From Acetobacteraceae bacterium UBA6159 (GTDB lineage: Bacteria > Pseudomonadota > Alphaproteobacteria > Acetobacterales > Acetobacteraceae), in NCBI GenBank assembly GCA_002422345.1, contig DIUL01000168.1, positions 35,455 to 99,454 of the forward strand: a stretch of 64,000 bases of DNA, in the 5' to 3' direction. The notes beneath the pieces are model-generated. The model was given only the letters and a program-made list of their open reading frames with translations, was not told where the DNA came from and ran no database searches. Position numbers and translations under genes: made by a program. Below are positions 44,810 through 53,902 of this stretch, piece after piece. Each line of letters begins with the position of its first letter. Within the stretch, counting starts at the first letter, position 1.

Positions 44810-47236
44810 CTGATCACCCTTCCCGACCTGCCGGTCACCGAGGCCCTGCCCGCCCTGATCGAGACCCTCGCGGCCGGGCGGAACGCCGTGCTTGTCGCCC
44901 CACCTGGCGCGGGGAAGACCACGCTCGTCCCCCTCGCCTTGCTCGACGCCTCCTGGCGCGGGGACCAGCGCATCCTGATGCTGGAACCCCGCCGTCTCGC
45001 CACCAGGGCCGCCGCCAACCGGATGGCGTCCCTGATCGGGGAACAGACCGGCCGCACCGTCGGCTTCCGGACCCGGATCGACTCCGCCACCTCGGCCGAG
45101 ACCCGGATCGAGGTCGTGACCGAAGGCCTGCTGGTCCGGCGCCTCCAATCCGACCCCGGCCTCGACAACGTCGCCGCCGTCATCCTGGACGAGGTGCATG
45201 AGCGGTCCCTGGAATCGGACCTGGCCCTGGCCCTCTGCCTCGACCTGCAACGGGTGCTCCGCCCGGACCTCCGCCTGCTCGCCATGTCCGCCACCGCCGA
45301 CGGCGCCCGCCTGTCGGGCCTGATGGCGGCCGAGGTGATCGAGAGCGCCGGCCGGATGTTCCCGGTCACGGTGGAGCATGCCAAGAAGGACGTTCCCGCC
45401 GTCCGAGACCTGCCCGACGCCATGGCCCGCGCCATCCGCCAGGCGCTGGCCGATCATGACGGCGACATCCTGGCCTTCCTGCCCGGCATGGGCGAAATCC
45501 GCCGCACCCAATCCGCTCTCGACCGCTGCGGCGCCCTGGTTCTGCCCCTGCACGGCGACCTCCCCCCCGCTGAACAGGACCGCGCCCTGCGTCCGGCCGA
45601 GGGGCGGCGGGTCGTGCTGGCGACCTCGATCGCCGAAACGTCCCTGACCGTCCCCGGCGTCCGCATCGTCGTCGATGGCGGCTGGCGGCGTGCCCCGAGG
45701 CTCGACCCCGCCACCGGCCTGACCCGGCTGGCCACCGTCCGCATCTCCCGCGCCGCCGCCGACCAGCGGGCCGGGCGGGCGGGGCGCGAGGCGCCGGGCG
45801 TGGCGATCCGGCTGTGGTCACCGGCCCTGCAACGCGGCCTGCCCGCCTATGACCGGCCGGAGATTTTGGAAGCCGAACTATCCTCCCTGGTGCTGGATTG
45901 CGCCGCCTGGGGGACGAAGCCGGGTGACCTGGCCTTCCAGGACCGCCCGCCGGCCGGGGCGCTGGCCGCCGCCGCGGCGCTGCTGACCGAACTCGGCGCG
46001 CTGGACGCGGGCGGCGCGATCACCCTGACCGGGCAGCGCATGGCCGGCCTGGGCGCCCATCCCCGCCTGGCCGCCATGCTGCTGGAAGCCGACACGCCCG
46101 CGGACGCCGCGACGGCCGCCGACCTCGCGGCCTTGCTGGAGGAGCGGGACCCGCTGCGGTCCCAGGACTCGCCGGCCGATATCGCCCGCCGGCTGGTGGC
46201 GATCGCGCATGGCGACCCCGACGCCGATCGGGGCGCGCTGTCCCGCATCCGCCAGGCCGCTCGGCAGTATCGCCGGCGCCTGCGCGTATCCGCCGACCAG
46301 CCAGCCGAGGGCGATCCGGGCAAGCTGCTCGCCGCCGCCTTCCCCGATCGCATCGCCCAGCGGAGGGGGGAACCCGGCAGCTTCCGCCTGTCCGGCGGCG
46401 GGGGCGCGCGCCTGCCCGCCACCGATCCGCTGGCGAAGGAGAACCTGCTGGTCGTCGCCGCCCTGGAGTCGAAGGCCGCCGCCCGCATCCGCCTGGCCGC
46501 GACGCTGGACCCCGACGACCTGCCCCACGCGCTGCAACGCCGGGTGACCGAGCAGATCGAGACCGGGTTCGATAGCGTCTCCGGCACGGTGCTGGCCCGC
46601 CGCCGCCGCCGGCTGGGCACGCTGATCCTGAGCGATCGGACCGTGCTGGTGGACAAGGCCGACGTGGCCGCGACCCTGGCGGACGCCGTCGCGAGCCAGG
46701 GGCTGAAGGCGCTGCCCTGGACCGACGGGGTGCGGCAACTCCAGGCGCGGGTCGCGCTGATGCGCGGGATCGAGCCGGATGCGGGCTGGCCCGACCTGTC
46801 CGATGCCGCGCTGGCCGCCGCCGCGCGCGACTGGCTGACGCCGTATCTGAACGGGCTCAACAAGCTGTCGGACCTGGCTGGGCTGGACCTGATGGCGATC
46901 CTGCGCGGGATGCTCCCCTGGCCGCTGCCGAACCGGCTGGACCAGGACCTGCCGACGCATCTGTCCCTGCCGCATGGGCGCGCGGCGGTGGATTATGGGG
47001 AGCCGGTGCCCTTGGCCTCGGCGCGGGCGCAGTTCTTTTATGGGATGGCTCGGACACCGTTGCTGGCGGGGGGACGGATCCCGCTGCGGCTGGCGCTGCT
47101 CTCCCCGGCGGGGCGGCCGGTCGCGGTGACCGCGGATCTAGCCGGGTTCTGGAAAGGGGCCTGGGCGGACGCGCGGAAGGATATGCGCGGGCGGTATCCG
47201 AAGCATGACTGGCCGGAGGACCCTGGGGGTGGGTGA
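44810..47236 (+). CDS. hrpB: ATP-dependent helicase HrpB
   Basis: About 808 residues if translation begins at the CTG at 44810. DEAH-box family: Walker A APPGAGKTT (residues ~30-38), DEVH (127-130), MSATAD, ATSIAETSLTVPG and QRAGRAGR. The C-terminal HrpB-specific domain ends with HDWPEDPGGG. The first ATG/GTG/TTG in frame is a GTG at 44888, only four codons before Walker A, which would remove the conserved N-terminal helix (LPVTEALPALIETLAAGRNA). A CTG at 44810 preceded by AAGG at nine bases keeps that helix. HrpB is a putative RNA helicase of unclear role. Its 3' end is duplicated downstream. Confidence 0.9.
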   Translation: MITLPDLPVTEALPALIETLAAGRNAVLVAPPGAGKTTLVPLALLDASWRGDQRILMLEPRRLATRAAANRMASLIGEQTGRTVGFRTRIDSATSAETRIEVVTEGLLVRRLQSDPGLDNVAAVILDEVHERSLESDLALALCLDLQRVLRPDLRLLAMSATADGARLSGLMAAEVIESAGRMFPVTVEHAKKDVPAVRDLPDAMARAIRQALADHDGDILAFLPGMGEIRRTQSALDRCGALVLPLHGDLPPAEQDRALRPAEGRRVVLATSIAETSLTVPGVRIVVDGGWRRAPRLDPATGLTRLATVRISRAAADQRAGRAGREAPGVAIRLWSPALQRGLPAYDRPEILEAELSSLVLDCAAWGTKPGDLAFQDRPPAGALAAAAALLTELGALDAGGAITLTGQRMAGLGAHPRLAAMLLEADTPADAATAADLAALLEERDPLRSQDSPADIARRLVAIAHGDPDADRGALSRIRQAARQYRRRLRVSADQPAEGDPGKLLAAAFPDRIAQRRGEPGSFRLSGGGGARLPATDPLAKENLLVVAALESKAAARIRLAATLDPDDLPHALQRRVTEQIETGFDSVSGTVLARRRRRLGTLILSDRTVLVDKADVAATLADAVASQGLKALPWTDGVRQLQARVALMRGIEPDAGWPDLSDAALAAAARDWLTPYLNGLNKLSDLAGLDLMAILRGMLPWPLPNRLDQDLPTHLSLPHGRAAVDYGEPVPLASARAQFFYGMARTPLLAGGRIPLRLALLSPAGRPVAVTADLAGFWKGAWADARKDMRGRYPKHDWPEDPGGG

Positions 47237-47305
47237 TGGGTGGATTTCTCGCTGAGTCAGGGGGGGGGAGCCATCCAGAAAAGCCCCGTGGGGATGAAGA
47301 CGATT

Positions 47306-47388
47306 AGCCACGGATGAAGGGGATGAACACAGATGCTGTGCGATCCGTCCCCCATCCGAATCTGTGTTCATCTCCTTCATCCGTGGCT
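47306..47388. repeat. 29-base inverted repeat forming a long hairpin
   Basis: Arms 47306-47334 and 47360-47388 match at 28 of 29 positions around a 25-base loop. The arms are built from GATGAA-rich words (CCACGGATGAAG, GATGAACACAGAT), unlike neighbouring coding sequence. This word family is seen as interspersed repeats in many bacterial genomes. Confidence 0.85.
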
Positions 47389-47454
47389 GAATATCCTGGA
47401 TGGCACACTGGGCTGCGGGGAGCCTGGTTCTCGGCTGATACGACCGCGGTGGGG

Positions 47455-47755
47455 GCGTGACGGGTGGTTCTGGGGCGCTTTTCTCACCGGACATGGGGTT
47501 GGACCGTGCGGAAAAATCCATAGGAGGGGGGGCGAATGGGAACCCTCCGTGTCCTTTGTGCCGCCTCCCTGCTCCTCCGTGCTGCATTGCTGGCGATGGT
47601 TCCCATTCCTGGCGGTTGCTTTGTTCCCGTGGTCCGTTCTTCCAATCGATGGTGCCGCGAGACCCCCCCACTCCGTCCCTCCCCCTCAAGGGGGGAGGGG
47701 GCAGACGGGTCACCGGGCATGGGGTCGCGCCGTGGGACACATCCGACGTCGCTAC
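47455..47755. repeat. Direct repeat copy 1 (~300 bases)
   Basis: First of two copies of a ~300-base sequence; the second is at 47809-48106. Identity looks about 85-90 percent by eye. Each copy has CACCGG(A/G)CATGGGG near both ends and a C-rich hairpin near its right end (47677-47701 here). Confidence 0.8.
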
Positions 47756-47760
47756 AGGAC

Positions 47761-47821
47761 ATGCGGGGACGGTATCCGAAGCATGACTGGCCGGAGGATC
47801 CGGGGGGAGCGTGATGGGTGG
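47761..47821. repeat. Duplicated 3' end of hrpB
   Basis: These 61 bases match the hrpB end at 47183-47243 at about 55 positions and would encode the same MRGRYPKHDWPEDPGG tail and a stop. It is a relic of a tandem duplication and has no coding role of its own. Confidence 0.85.
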
Positions 47822-48106
47822 TTCTGGGGCGCTTTTCTCACCGGACATGGGGTTGGACCGTGCGGAAAAATCCATAGGAGGCGTGGGGGGCGAATGGACA
47901 CCCTCCGTGTCCTCTGTGCCGCCTCCCTGTTTCTCCGTGCTGCATTGCTGGCGATGGTTCCCATCCCGGCGGTTGGTTTGTCCCCGTGGTCCGTCCTTCC
48001 GTGCCGTGAGACCCCCCACCCCGGCCCTCCCCCTCAAGGGGGGAGGGGGGCGTGTGGATCACCGGGCATGGGGGCGCGCCATGGGATAAATCCGACGCCA
48101 CTGTAT
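47809..48106. repeat. Direct repeat copy 2 (~300 bases)
   Basis: Second copy of the 47455-47755 repeat, at an offset of 354 bases. It joins directly onto the duplicated hrpB end. Its C-rich hairpin is at 48025-48050. Differences include a short insertion (GGCGTGG) near 47880. Confidence 0.8.
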
Positions 48107-48236
48107 GTTCCTTATTTGTTCCATACTACACGGCTCCCCCCGAAAAAGGCAACCACGCAAACCAACCCCCGAACCCACAACGGAATTCCACATCGAATTC
48201 TTGTTACGCGGGGGTCCGCATGCCATGTGAGCAGCC

Positions 48237-49325
48237 ATGTTGCTCGCCCTAACCTCCCATCTTCCGCCGGTCAGGGCCGTCAAGGCGCTGGCCCTTGTCT
48301 TTGCGCTCCTCGCGTCCGCCTGCGCGGCGCCGCACGCAACCGCCCGCAGCGCGCCCGATAGTTTCGCGCCCCTGGTCAAACAGGTGCTGCCGGCCGTCGT
48401 GAACATCGCGGTGATTGAAAACGCCTCGACCCGCGATCCGCTCGCCGAACTGCCGCCGGAAATCCGCAACAGCCCCCTCGGCCGCGAACTGCGCCGCCGC
48501 TACGGCGGCCCGAAGCGGGAGAGGATGACCGGCGCCGGCTCGGGCTTCATCGTCGATCCCTCCGGCCTGATCGTCACCAACAACCATGTGGTCGGCCGAG
48601 CGTCGCAGATCGCGGTGCAGTTGGCGGATGGAAGGCAGTTGCCGGCGACGGTGATCGGGCATGACGAGCTGACCGACATCGCCGTCCTGCGGGTCACCGC
48701 CGATGGCGGGCTACCCTCGGTCACCTGGGGTGACTCGCGGCTGGTGGAGACCGGGGACTGGATCCTGGCGGCCGGCAATCCGTTCGGCCTCGGCGGATCG
48801 GTCACCGCCGGCATCGTCTCGGCGCGCGGGCGCGATCTGGGGGCCGGGCCGTTCGACAATTTCCTCCAGCTCGATGCCCCCATCAATCCGGGCAACTCGG
48901 GCGGGCCGATCTTCAACATGGACGGGCAGGTGGTGGGCGTCAGCTCGGTCATCATCTCCCCCACCGGCGCCTCCGTCGGGATCGGCTTCGCCATCCCGGC
49001 CGAGACCGCCAGCCGCATCGTCGCCCAGCTCGTTGCCCGCGGCTCCATCGCCCGCGGCTGGCTCGGCGTATCCGTGGAAGACCGGGAGGGGACGGTGTTC
49101 GTCACCGGCCTCGATCGCACCGGACCCGGCGGGCGGGCGGGATTGCGGCCAGGGGATGCGCTGGTCGCGGTGAACGGCGAACGGATCGACAGCGCGCGCG
49201 GGCTGATCCGCGCGGTCGCTGGCGTGACGCCGGGGGAGCAGGCACAAGTCACCATCCGCCGGCAGGGCCGTGAAGTGGACATTCCCGTCACCGTGGGCCG
49301 ACGGCCGACGGAAAGCGCGGGTTAG
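48237..49325 (+). CDS. HtrA/DegP-like serine protease with one PDZ domain
   Basis: 362 residues. The N-terminal signal ends in ASAC, so Cys29 may be lipid-modified. The trypsin-like catalytic triad is His117 (NNHVVG), Asp147 (TDIAVLRV) and Ser221 (PGNSGGPI). A single PDZ domain covers ~265-355 (GWLGVSVED, GLRPGDALVAVNGERI). One PDZ makes it DegS-like in layout. It degrades or processes misfolded envelope proteins. It is followed after 11 bases by a response regulator and then a sensor kinase, so envelope stress signalling is likely. Confidence 0.92.
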   Translation: MLLALTSHLPPVRAVKALALVFALLASACAAPHATARSAPDSFAPLVKQVLPAVVNIAVIENASTRDPLAELPPEIRNSPLGRELRRRYGGPKRERMTGAGSGFIVDPSGLIVTNNHVVGRASQIAVQLADGRQLPATVIGHDELTDIAVLRVTADGGLPSVTWGDSRLVETGDWILAAGNPFGLGGSVTAGIVSARGRDLGAGPFDNFLQLDAPINPGNSGGPIFNMDGQVVGVSSVIISPTGASVGIGFAIPAETASRIVAQLVARGSIARGWLGVSVEDREGTVFVTGLDRTGPGGRAGLRPGDALVAVNGERIDSARGLIRAVAGVTPGEQAQVTIRRQGREVDIPVTVGRRPTESAG

Positions 49326-49336
49326 GGAGAAACACA

Positions 49337-50020
49337 ATGCGCATCCTGGTGGTCGAGGACGACAAGGACGTTGCCGGCTTCGTCACGCGCGGCCTGAAAG
49401 AGGCCGGGCATGTGGTGGAGCACGCCGACAACGGCCGCGACGGGCTGTTCATGGCGGTCAGTGAGGTGTTCGACGCCATCATCCTGGACCGCATGCTGCC
49501 CGGCGGCATCGACGGGGTGAAAATCCTGGAGACCCTGCGCGGCCAGAAGAACGACACGCCCGTGTTGATCCTCTCGGCCCTGGCCGACGTGGATGAGCGT
49601 GTGAAGGGCCTGAAGGCCGGCGGCGACGACTACCTGACCAAGCCCTTCGCCTTCGCGGAACTGCTGGCCCGGGTCGAGGCGCTGGGCCGTCGCGGCAAGA
49701 CCGAAGGCCCGGTGACCAAGCTGGTGGTGGAAGACCTGGAACTGGACCTGCTGTCACGGCAGGTGAAGCGCGCCGGCCAGAAGGTGGACCTGCAACCGCG
49801 GGAGTTCCGGCTGCTCGAATACCTGATGCGCCACGCCGGCCAGGTGGTGACGCGCACCATGCTGCTGGAAGGCGTGTGGGACTATCACTTCGACCCGCAG
49901 ACCAACGTGATCGACGTGCATGTGTCCCGGCTGCGCCAGAAGGTGGACAAGCCATTCCCCGTGCCGCTGATCCATACCGTGCGGAACGCCGGCTACATGC
50001 TGCGCGCGGAGCCGGTTTGA
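49337..50020 (+). CDS. OmpR-family response regulator
   Basis: 227 residues. The receiver domain has acidic residues in VVEDDKD and the phosphoryl acceptor Asp51 (AIILDRMLPGG), with Lys in KPFAFAELLARV. The C-terminal winged helix is recognised by LEYLMRHAGQVVTRTMLLE and DVHVSRLRQKVDK. It is the partner of the downstream kinase. GGGAG lies a few bases before the start. Confidence 0.94.
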   Translation: MRILVVEDDKDVAGFVTRGLKEAGHVVEHADNGRDGLFMAVSEVFDAIILDRMLPGGIDGVKILETLRGQKNDTPVLILSALADVDERVKGLKAGGDDYLTKPFAFAELLARVEALGRRGKTEGPVTKLVVEDLELDLLSRQVKRAGQKVDLQPREFRLLEYLMRHAGQVVTRTMLLEGVWDYHFDPQTNVIDVHVSRLRQKVDKPFPVPLIHTVRNAGYMLRAEPV

Positions 50021-50054
50021 CCCCTCGGCGGCTTTCTCCCCATCCTGGTGAGCG

Positions 50055-51431
50055 ATGATCCGATCCCGCCTGGTCCGTTCGGCGGGGTTGCGGTTCGCCG
50101 TGGTCTATGCCGCCCTGCTGGCGTTCAGCGCGCTGTCGATCGCCTGGTTCCTGTGGTGGTCGACGGCCGGCCTGCTCAATCGCCAGATCGAGGAATCGAT
50201 CCAGGCGGACGCCGAGAACCTGTCGGAATTCTGGCGGCGCGGCGGCGTGCCCGGCCTGATCCTTCGCATTGATGAGCGGCTGACGCAGAACCTGGACGAT
50301 GACGCGATCTACCTGCTGGTGCAGGGCCGCGACCGCGTCGTCGCCGGGAACCTGGAGCGGTGGCCGCCGAACGTCGACGTGGCGGGGCCGTTCTTCGAAA
50401 TCCAGATCCAGCGCGGCGCGGTGCGGTCGCTGTCGCGCGTGCAGCGCTTCGACCTGCCCGGCGACTTCCGGCTGCTGATCGGGCGAGAGGTCGCCGTCCG
50501 CGTTCAGTTACGGAATCTGCTGACGGATGCCCTGCTCTGGGCGCTGGTGATCGTGGTCGGCGTCGCGATGGTGGGCGGCCTGATCGTCCGCAACCTGTTC
50601 CAGGGCAGCATCGCCAATGTCTCAGCCACGGCGGCGGCAATCGCGGCGGGGGACCTGACGAAGCGCGTCAAGCTGTCGGGCCGCGGGGATGAGCTGGACC
50701 AATTGTCCGAAGTGATCAATGAGATGTTGGACCGCATCGGCCGCCTGATGGACGGGGTGCGGCAGGTGTCGAACGCGATTGCCCATGACCTCCGCACGCC
50801 CATCACCCGCGCCCGGACGCGGCTGGAGGACGCCGCCCTGCACGCCGAGACGCCGGACGACCTGCGCGCGGCGATCGAGCGGGCGACGTTCGACCTGGAT
50901 GGCGTGGTCGCGATCTTCCAGGCGCTGCTGCGGATTTCCGAGATCGAGGCGGGTTCACGCCGCGCGTCGTTCGCCGCGGTGGACGCCGCCCCGCTGCTGC
51001 GGGACGTGCTTGAACTGTATGACGTGGTGGCCGAGGAGCGGGAGGTCACCCTGGTGCTGGACATCCCCGACCGGCTGCCGCTGTTCGGCGACCGCGCCCT
51101 GGTGCAGCAGGCAACCGCCAACCTGGTCGACAACGCGCTGAAGTTCACACCGCCTGGCTCCACGGTGCGGATAGAGGGGCGGACGCGGCCGAACGGGATC
51201 GAGGTCACCGTCAGCGACCAGGGCCCCGGCATTCCGGCCGAGGATCGGGACCGGGCGGTGGAGCGGTTCTATCGGGGCGAATCAGCCCGCAACACGCCTG
51301 GCTCGGGCCTGGGGCTGACGCTGGTCGGCGCGGTGGCGCAGTTGCATGGCGGGTCCTTGCGGCTGGAGGATGCAAAGCCCGGCCTGCGCGCCACACTTGT
51401 GTTGCCGAGCGGCGACGGAATGGGCAACTAA
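50055..51431 (+). CDS. Membrane sensor histidine kinase
   Basis: 458 residues. Two membrane helices (~14-40 and ~157-180) enclose a ~115-residue periplasmic sensor. A HAMP domain follows (~180-232), then the phospho-acceptor His244 in NAIAHDLRTPITRAR. The ATPase domain has NLVDNALKFTPPG, DQGPGIPAED and SGLGLTLV. The architecture is of the QseC/PhoQ/TctE type. Forms a two-component system with the regulator 34 bases upstream and is linked to the HtrA gene. Confidence 0.93.
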   Translation: MIRSRLVRSAGLRFAVVYAALLAFSALSIAWFLWWSTAGLLNRQIEESIQADAENLSEFWRRGGVPGLILRIDERLTQNLDDDAIYLLVQGRDRVVAGNLERWPPNVDVAGPFFEIQIQRGAVRSLSRVQRFDLPGDFRLLIGREVAVRVQLRNLLTDALLWALVIVVGVAMVGGLIVRNLFQGSIANVSATAAAIAAGDLTKRVKLSGRGDELDQLSEVINEMLDRIGRLMDGVRQVSNAIAHDLRTPITRARTRLEDAALHAETPDDLRAAIERATFDLDGVVAIFQALLRISEIEAGSRRASFAAVDAAPLLRDVLELYDVVAEEREVTLVLDIPDRLPLFGDRALVQQATANLVDNALKFTPPGSTVRIEGRTRPNGIEVTVSDQGPGIPAEDRDRAVERFYRGESARNTPGSGLGLTLVGAVAQLHGGSLRLEDAKPGLRATLVLPSGDGMGN

Positions 51432-51477
51432 CGCGGATGTCATTCTCTCCACATGCCCCGCATAGCCGAATGCTGCC

Positions 51478-51804
51478 ATGATCGGTGGGATGACACGTGT
51501 CGCCAAGGCATTGGGCTGCGCCATGGTCTCGGGGTTGCTGGTTCTGCCGGCGACCGCCGAGGGTCCGGCCACGCCCGTGAATGGCGGCGTTCCCAAGGTG
51601 ACCAGCCACAGCGTCGAGTATTGTGAGATGCTCGCCACCCGCATCAATGCGTTGGTGTTCGAGGCACGGATGGCCCCGCCGTCCGACGTGATCGAGCTTT
51701 CCGCCGAGGGCCAGCGCATGTGCGCCCATGGACAGGTGCGCGGCGGCGTCATGCGGCTGCGCAAGGCGCTGATGGTGATGCAGGAAATCGCCGAATCGCA
51801 GTAG
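51478..51804 (+). CDS. Small secreted protein, unknown function
   Basis: 108 residues, with an alternative ATG at 51490. A signal peptide (cleavage likely after TAEG or PATA near residue 27) leaves a mature ~80-residue helical protein with two cysteines (VEYCEMLATRIN and GQRMCAHGQVRGG). I do not recognise the family. The two Cys could form a disulfide in the periplasm. It follows the histidine kinase gene by 46 bases. ACCCCCTGGGT then CGATTTTTTC just after the stop (near 51819) is a weak terminator. Confidence 0.6.
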   Translation: MIGGMTRVAKALGCAMVSGLLVLPATAEGPATPVNGGVPKVTSHSVEYCEMLATRINALVFEARMAPPSDVIELSAEGQRMCAHGQVRGGVMRLRKALMVMQEIAESQ

Positions 51805-51912
51805 CCTGGCCGGCGTCTTACCCCCTGGGTCGATTTTTTCGCCAGTTGCTTTATGCCCTGCTCCGCCGTGACGCCGATGCCATGGCCTCCCGCGTGAGAT
51901 CCAGGTCCGCAT

Positions 51913-52824
51913 ATGAGCACCACGACCCTGTCCCGCCCCAGATCGGGGAACGCCCCCTCCGGTAAAGCATACGCCCGCCGCTACTGGATCTTCGCGATGC
52001 CGGCGGCCGCCGTCGTGCTGCTGGTGATCCTGTTTCCGTGGATCTTCACCCTCTATATGTCGGTGCATGACTGGAAGGTGACGGGCGCGACGCCCTTTGT
52101 CGGCTTCGACAATTACGCCCGCATGCTGGCCGACGAGCGCTTCCTGTGGTCGATCGTACGGACGCTGTGGTTCACCGCGGCATCCGTCATCGCGCCGCTG
52201 CTGCTGGGGGTCTGGGCCGCGGTCTGCTTCGCCGAGAACTTCAAGCTGCGCGGCATCGCCCGCACCGTGTTCATCCTGCCGATGATGGCGACTCCCGTCG
52301 CGATCTCCCTGGTCTGGACGATGATGTTCCACCCGCAGCTTGGGGTGCTGAACTATATCCTGACCTTGGTCGGCCTGCCGCCGTCCACCTGGGTCTATGA
52401 CGCCAACACCGTGATCCCGACGCTGGTGATGGTGGAGACGTGGCAGTGGACCCCGCTGGTCATGCTGATCGTGCTGGGCGGTATCGCGTCCCTGCCGCAG
52501 GACCCGTATGAGGCCGCGATCCTCGACGGTGCCAGCAACTGGCAGATGTTCCGCCACATCACCCTGCCGCTGGTCTGGCCCTTCATCATGGTAGCCACGG
52601 TCATCCGCCTCATCGACGCGCTGAAGACCTTCGACACCATCTACGTCATCACGCTCGGCGGGCCGGGTTCAGCCAGTGAGACCCTGAACATCATGCTGTA
52701 CCAGACGGCCTTCGCGTACTACGACCTCGGCTATGGATCGGCCATCGTGGTGGTGTTCTTCCTGCTGATCCTGGCGATCAGCATGCTGTTGCTAAGGGTG
52801 CGCCAGCGGGAGGACCTGCGATGA
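51913..52824 (+). CDS. Sugar ABC transporter permease (MalF/UgpA type)
   Basis: 303 residues with six helices. The EAA motif is intact: YEAAILDGASNWQMFRHITLP. The type is carbohydrate-uptake family 1 (CUT1), one of two permease subunits. It overlaps the next permease gene in ATGA. No ATPase follows. A family 1 solute-binding gene lies at 59187-60512 on the same strand and could be the partner. Confidence 0.92.
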   Translation: MSTTTLSRPRSGNAPSGKAYARRYWIFAMPAAAVVLLVILFPWIFTLYMSVHDWKVTGATPFVGFDNYARMLADERFLWSIVRTLWFTAASVIAPLLLGVWAAVCFAENFKLRGIARTVFILPMMATPVAISLVWTMMFHPQLGVLNYILTLVGLPPSTWVYDANTVIPTLVMVETWQWTPLVMLIVLGGIASLPQDPYEAAILDGASNWQMFRHITLPLVWPFIMVATVIRLIDALKTFDTIYVITLGGPGSASETLNIMLYQTAFAYYDLGYGSAIVVVFFLLILAISMLLLRVRQREDLR

Positions 52825-53654
52825 ACGCCCATCGTCTGCGCCGGTGGCTGAACCGGCTTGGCTTGTATCTGTCGGTCGGGTTCCTGGTGTCCCCGGCGCT
52901 GCTGTTCTTCCTGTGGATGGCGTCGCTGGCGCTGAAGAACGAACTGGACAACACGGCTTATCCGCCGGTCTTCATCCCATCCGAGCCGACCTTGGCCAAC
53001 TTCGTCGACGTGTTCGAGAAGAATGACTTCCTGACCTACACGATCAACTCGGTCATCGTGTCGTTCACCGCGACCGGGCTGGCGCTGCTGCTGGGCGTGC
53101 CGGCGGGGTATGGGATCGCCAAGTCGAAGGCGACCAAGGCCGCGGCGCTGATCCTGATCGCTCGTGTGACGCCGGGCCTGTCCTACCTGATCCCGCTGTT
53201 CCTGCTGTTCCAGTGGCTGGGGCTGATCGGGACTCTGACGCCGCTGATCATCACGCATCTGGTGATCACCGTGCCCATCGTCGTCTGGGTCATGATCGGT
53301 TTCTTCGAGGGCCTGCCGGGAGAATTGGAAGAAGCCGCCCTGGTCGATGGCGCCACCATCTGGCAGGCCTTCCTGCACGTCGCGATGCCGCTGGCGAGGC
53401 CAGGCATCACGGTCGCGATGATCCTGTCGTTCATCTTTTCCTGGAACAACTTCATCTTCGGCGTCGTGCTGGCCGGCCGCTCCACGAGGACCCTGCCGGT
53501 CGCGGTCTACAACGTCCTGACGTTCGAGCAGATCAGTTGGGGTCCCCTCGCCGCCGCCGCGCTGATCGTGACCGCGCCCGTGCTGCTGCTGACCTTGCTG
53601 ATGCAGAAGGAGATCGTAGCCGGCCTGACGGCGGGCGGGGTGAAGGGCGGCTGA
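52821..53654 (+). CDS. Sugar ABC transporter permease (MalG/UgpE type)
   Basis: 277 residues, six helices. The EAA motif is present: LEEAALVDGATIWQAFLHVAMP. MalG-like C-terminus (MQKEIVAGLTAGGVKGG). It is translationally coupled to the MalF-type gene by a four-base overlap and completes the CUT1 membrane dimer. Confidence 0.92.
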   Translation: MNAHRLRRWLNRLGLYLSVGFLVSPALLFFLWMASLALKNELDNTAYPPVFIPSEPTLANFVDVFEKNDFLTYTINSVIVSFTATGLALLLGVPAGYGIAKSKATKAAALILIARVTPGLSYLIPLFLLFQWLGLIGTLTPLIITHLVITVPIVVWVMIGFFEGLPGELEEAALVDGATIWQAFLHVAMPLARPGITVAMILSFIFSWNNFIFGVVLAGRSTRTLPVAVYNVLTFEQISWGPLAAAALIVTAPVLLLTLLMQKEIVAGLTAGGVKGG

Positions 53655-53693
53655 TCGCGGGGCAATCGCTCCTGGCCCGCCTGCGTGTCCATC

Positions 53694-53724
53694 CGTCTTG
53701 GCCGGGCCTTACCCGGCCAGGACG
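53694..53724. repeat. REP-like palindrome after the permease genes
   Basis: CGTCTTGGCCGGG pairs with CCCGGCCAGGACG (one G-U pair) around CCTTA. It is the same family as those at 44675 and 60577 and sits 40 bases after the permease stop, where it may also protect or end the transcript. Confidence 0.6.
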
Positions 53725-53799
53725 AGAAGGGGGCCAAGTGCGATTGCTCTCCAGGGGGATCGGTTGACAGCGCGCGGGCGCCACTTCACGGTGCCGCCC

Positions 53800-53880
53800 A
53801 TGATCAACCGGACCCGCGCCGCCGTGTCGTCGAAAAAACGCCCCCTTCTTCAGGGGCGGAACGGTGTGCGCGCGCGGTAA
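53800..53880 (+). CDS. Candidate 26-residue basic leader peptide
   Basis: ATG at 53800 to TAA at 53880. The peptide has six Arg and two Lys in 26 residues (MINRTRAAVSSKKR then PLLQGRNGVRAR). A 5' hairpin overlaps its codons and the terminator begins 22 bases after its stop. This is the layout of a translation-coupled attenuator. There is no clear Shine-Dalgarno, so it may simply be part of a non-coding RNA. Confidence 0.3.
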   Translation: MINRTRAAVSSKKRPLLQGRNGVRAR

Positions 53881-53902
53881 CCCATCGCGCCTGGTATCGA
53901 TC

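Larger units (their letters stand above)
47237..48236. other. 1-kb non-coding repeat region between hrpB and htrA
   Basis: No believable gene; short ORFs are in repeat DNA. It contains, in order, a ~211-base segment with a 29-base inverted repeat, a ~300-base repeat copy, a 61-base copy of the hrpB 3' end, and the second ~300-base repeat copy. About 130 less GC-rich bases before htrA follow, with two GAATTC sites six bases apart (48183-48200). No transposase or terminal duplication is seen. The last 130 bases presumably carry the htrA promoter. Confidence 0.75.

Noticed and set aside
47455..48106. Insertion sequence
   Set aside because: No transposase ORF and no terminal inverted repeats with target duplication are seen; the data fit a tandem duplication of non-coding DNA with the hrpB end.
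51805..51912. Strong terminator after the small secreted protein gene
   Set aside because: There is a T-run at about 51834-51839 but only a four-base stem in front of it, too weak to list as a separate feature.
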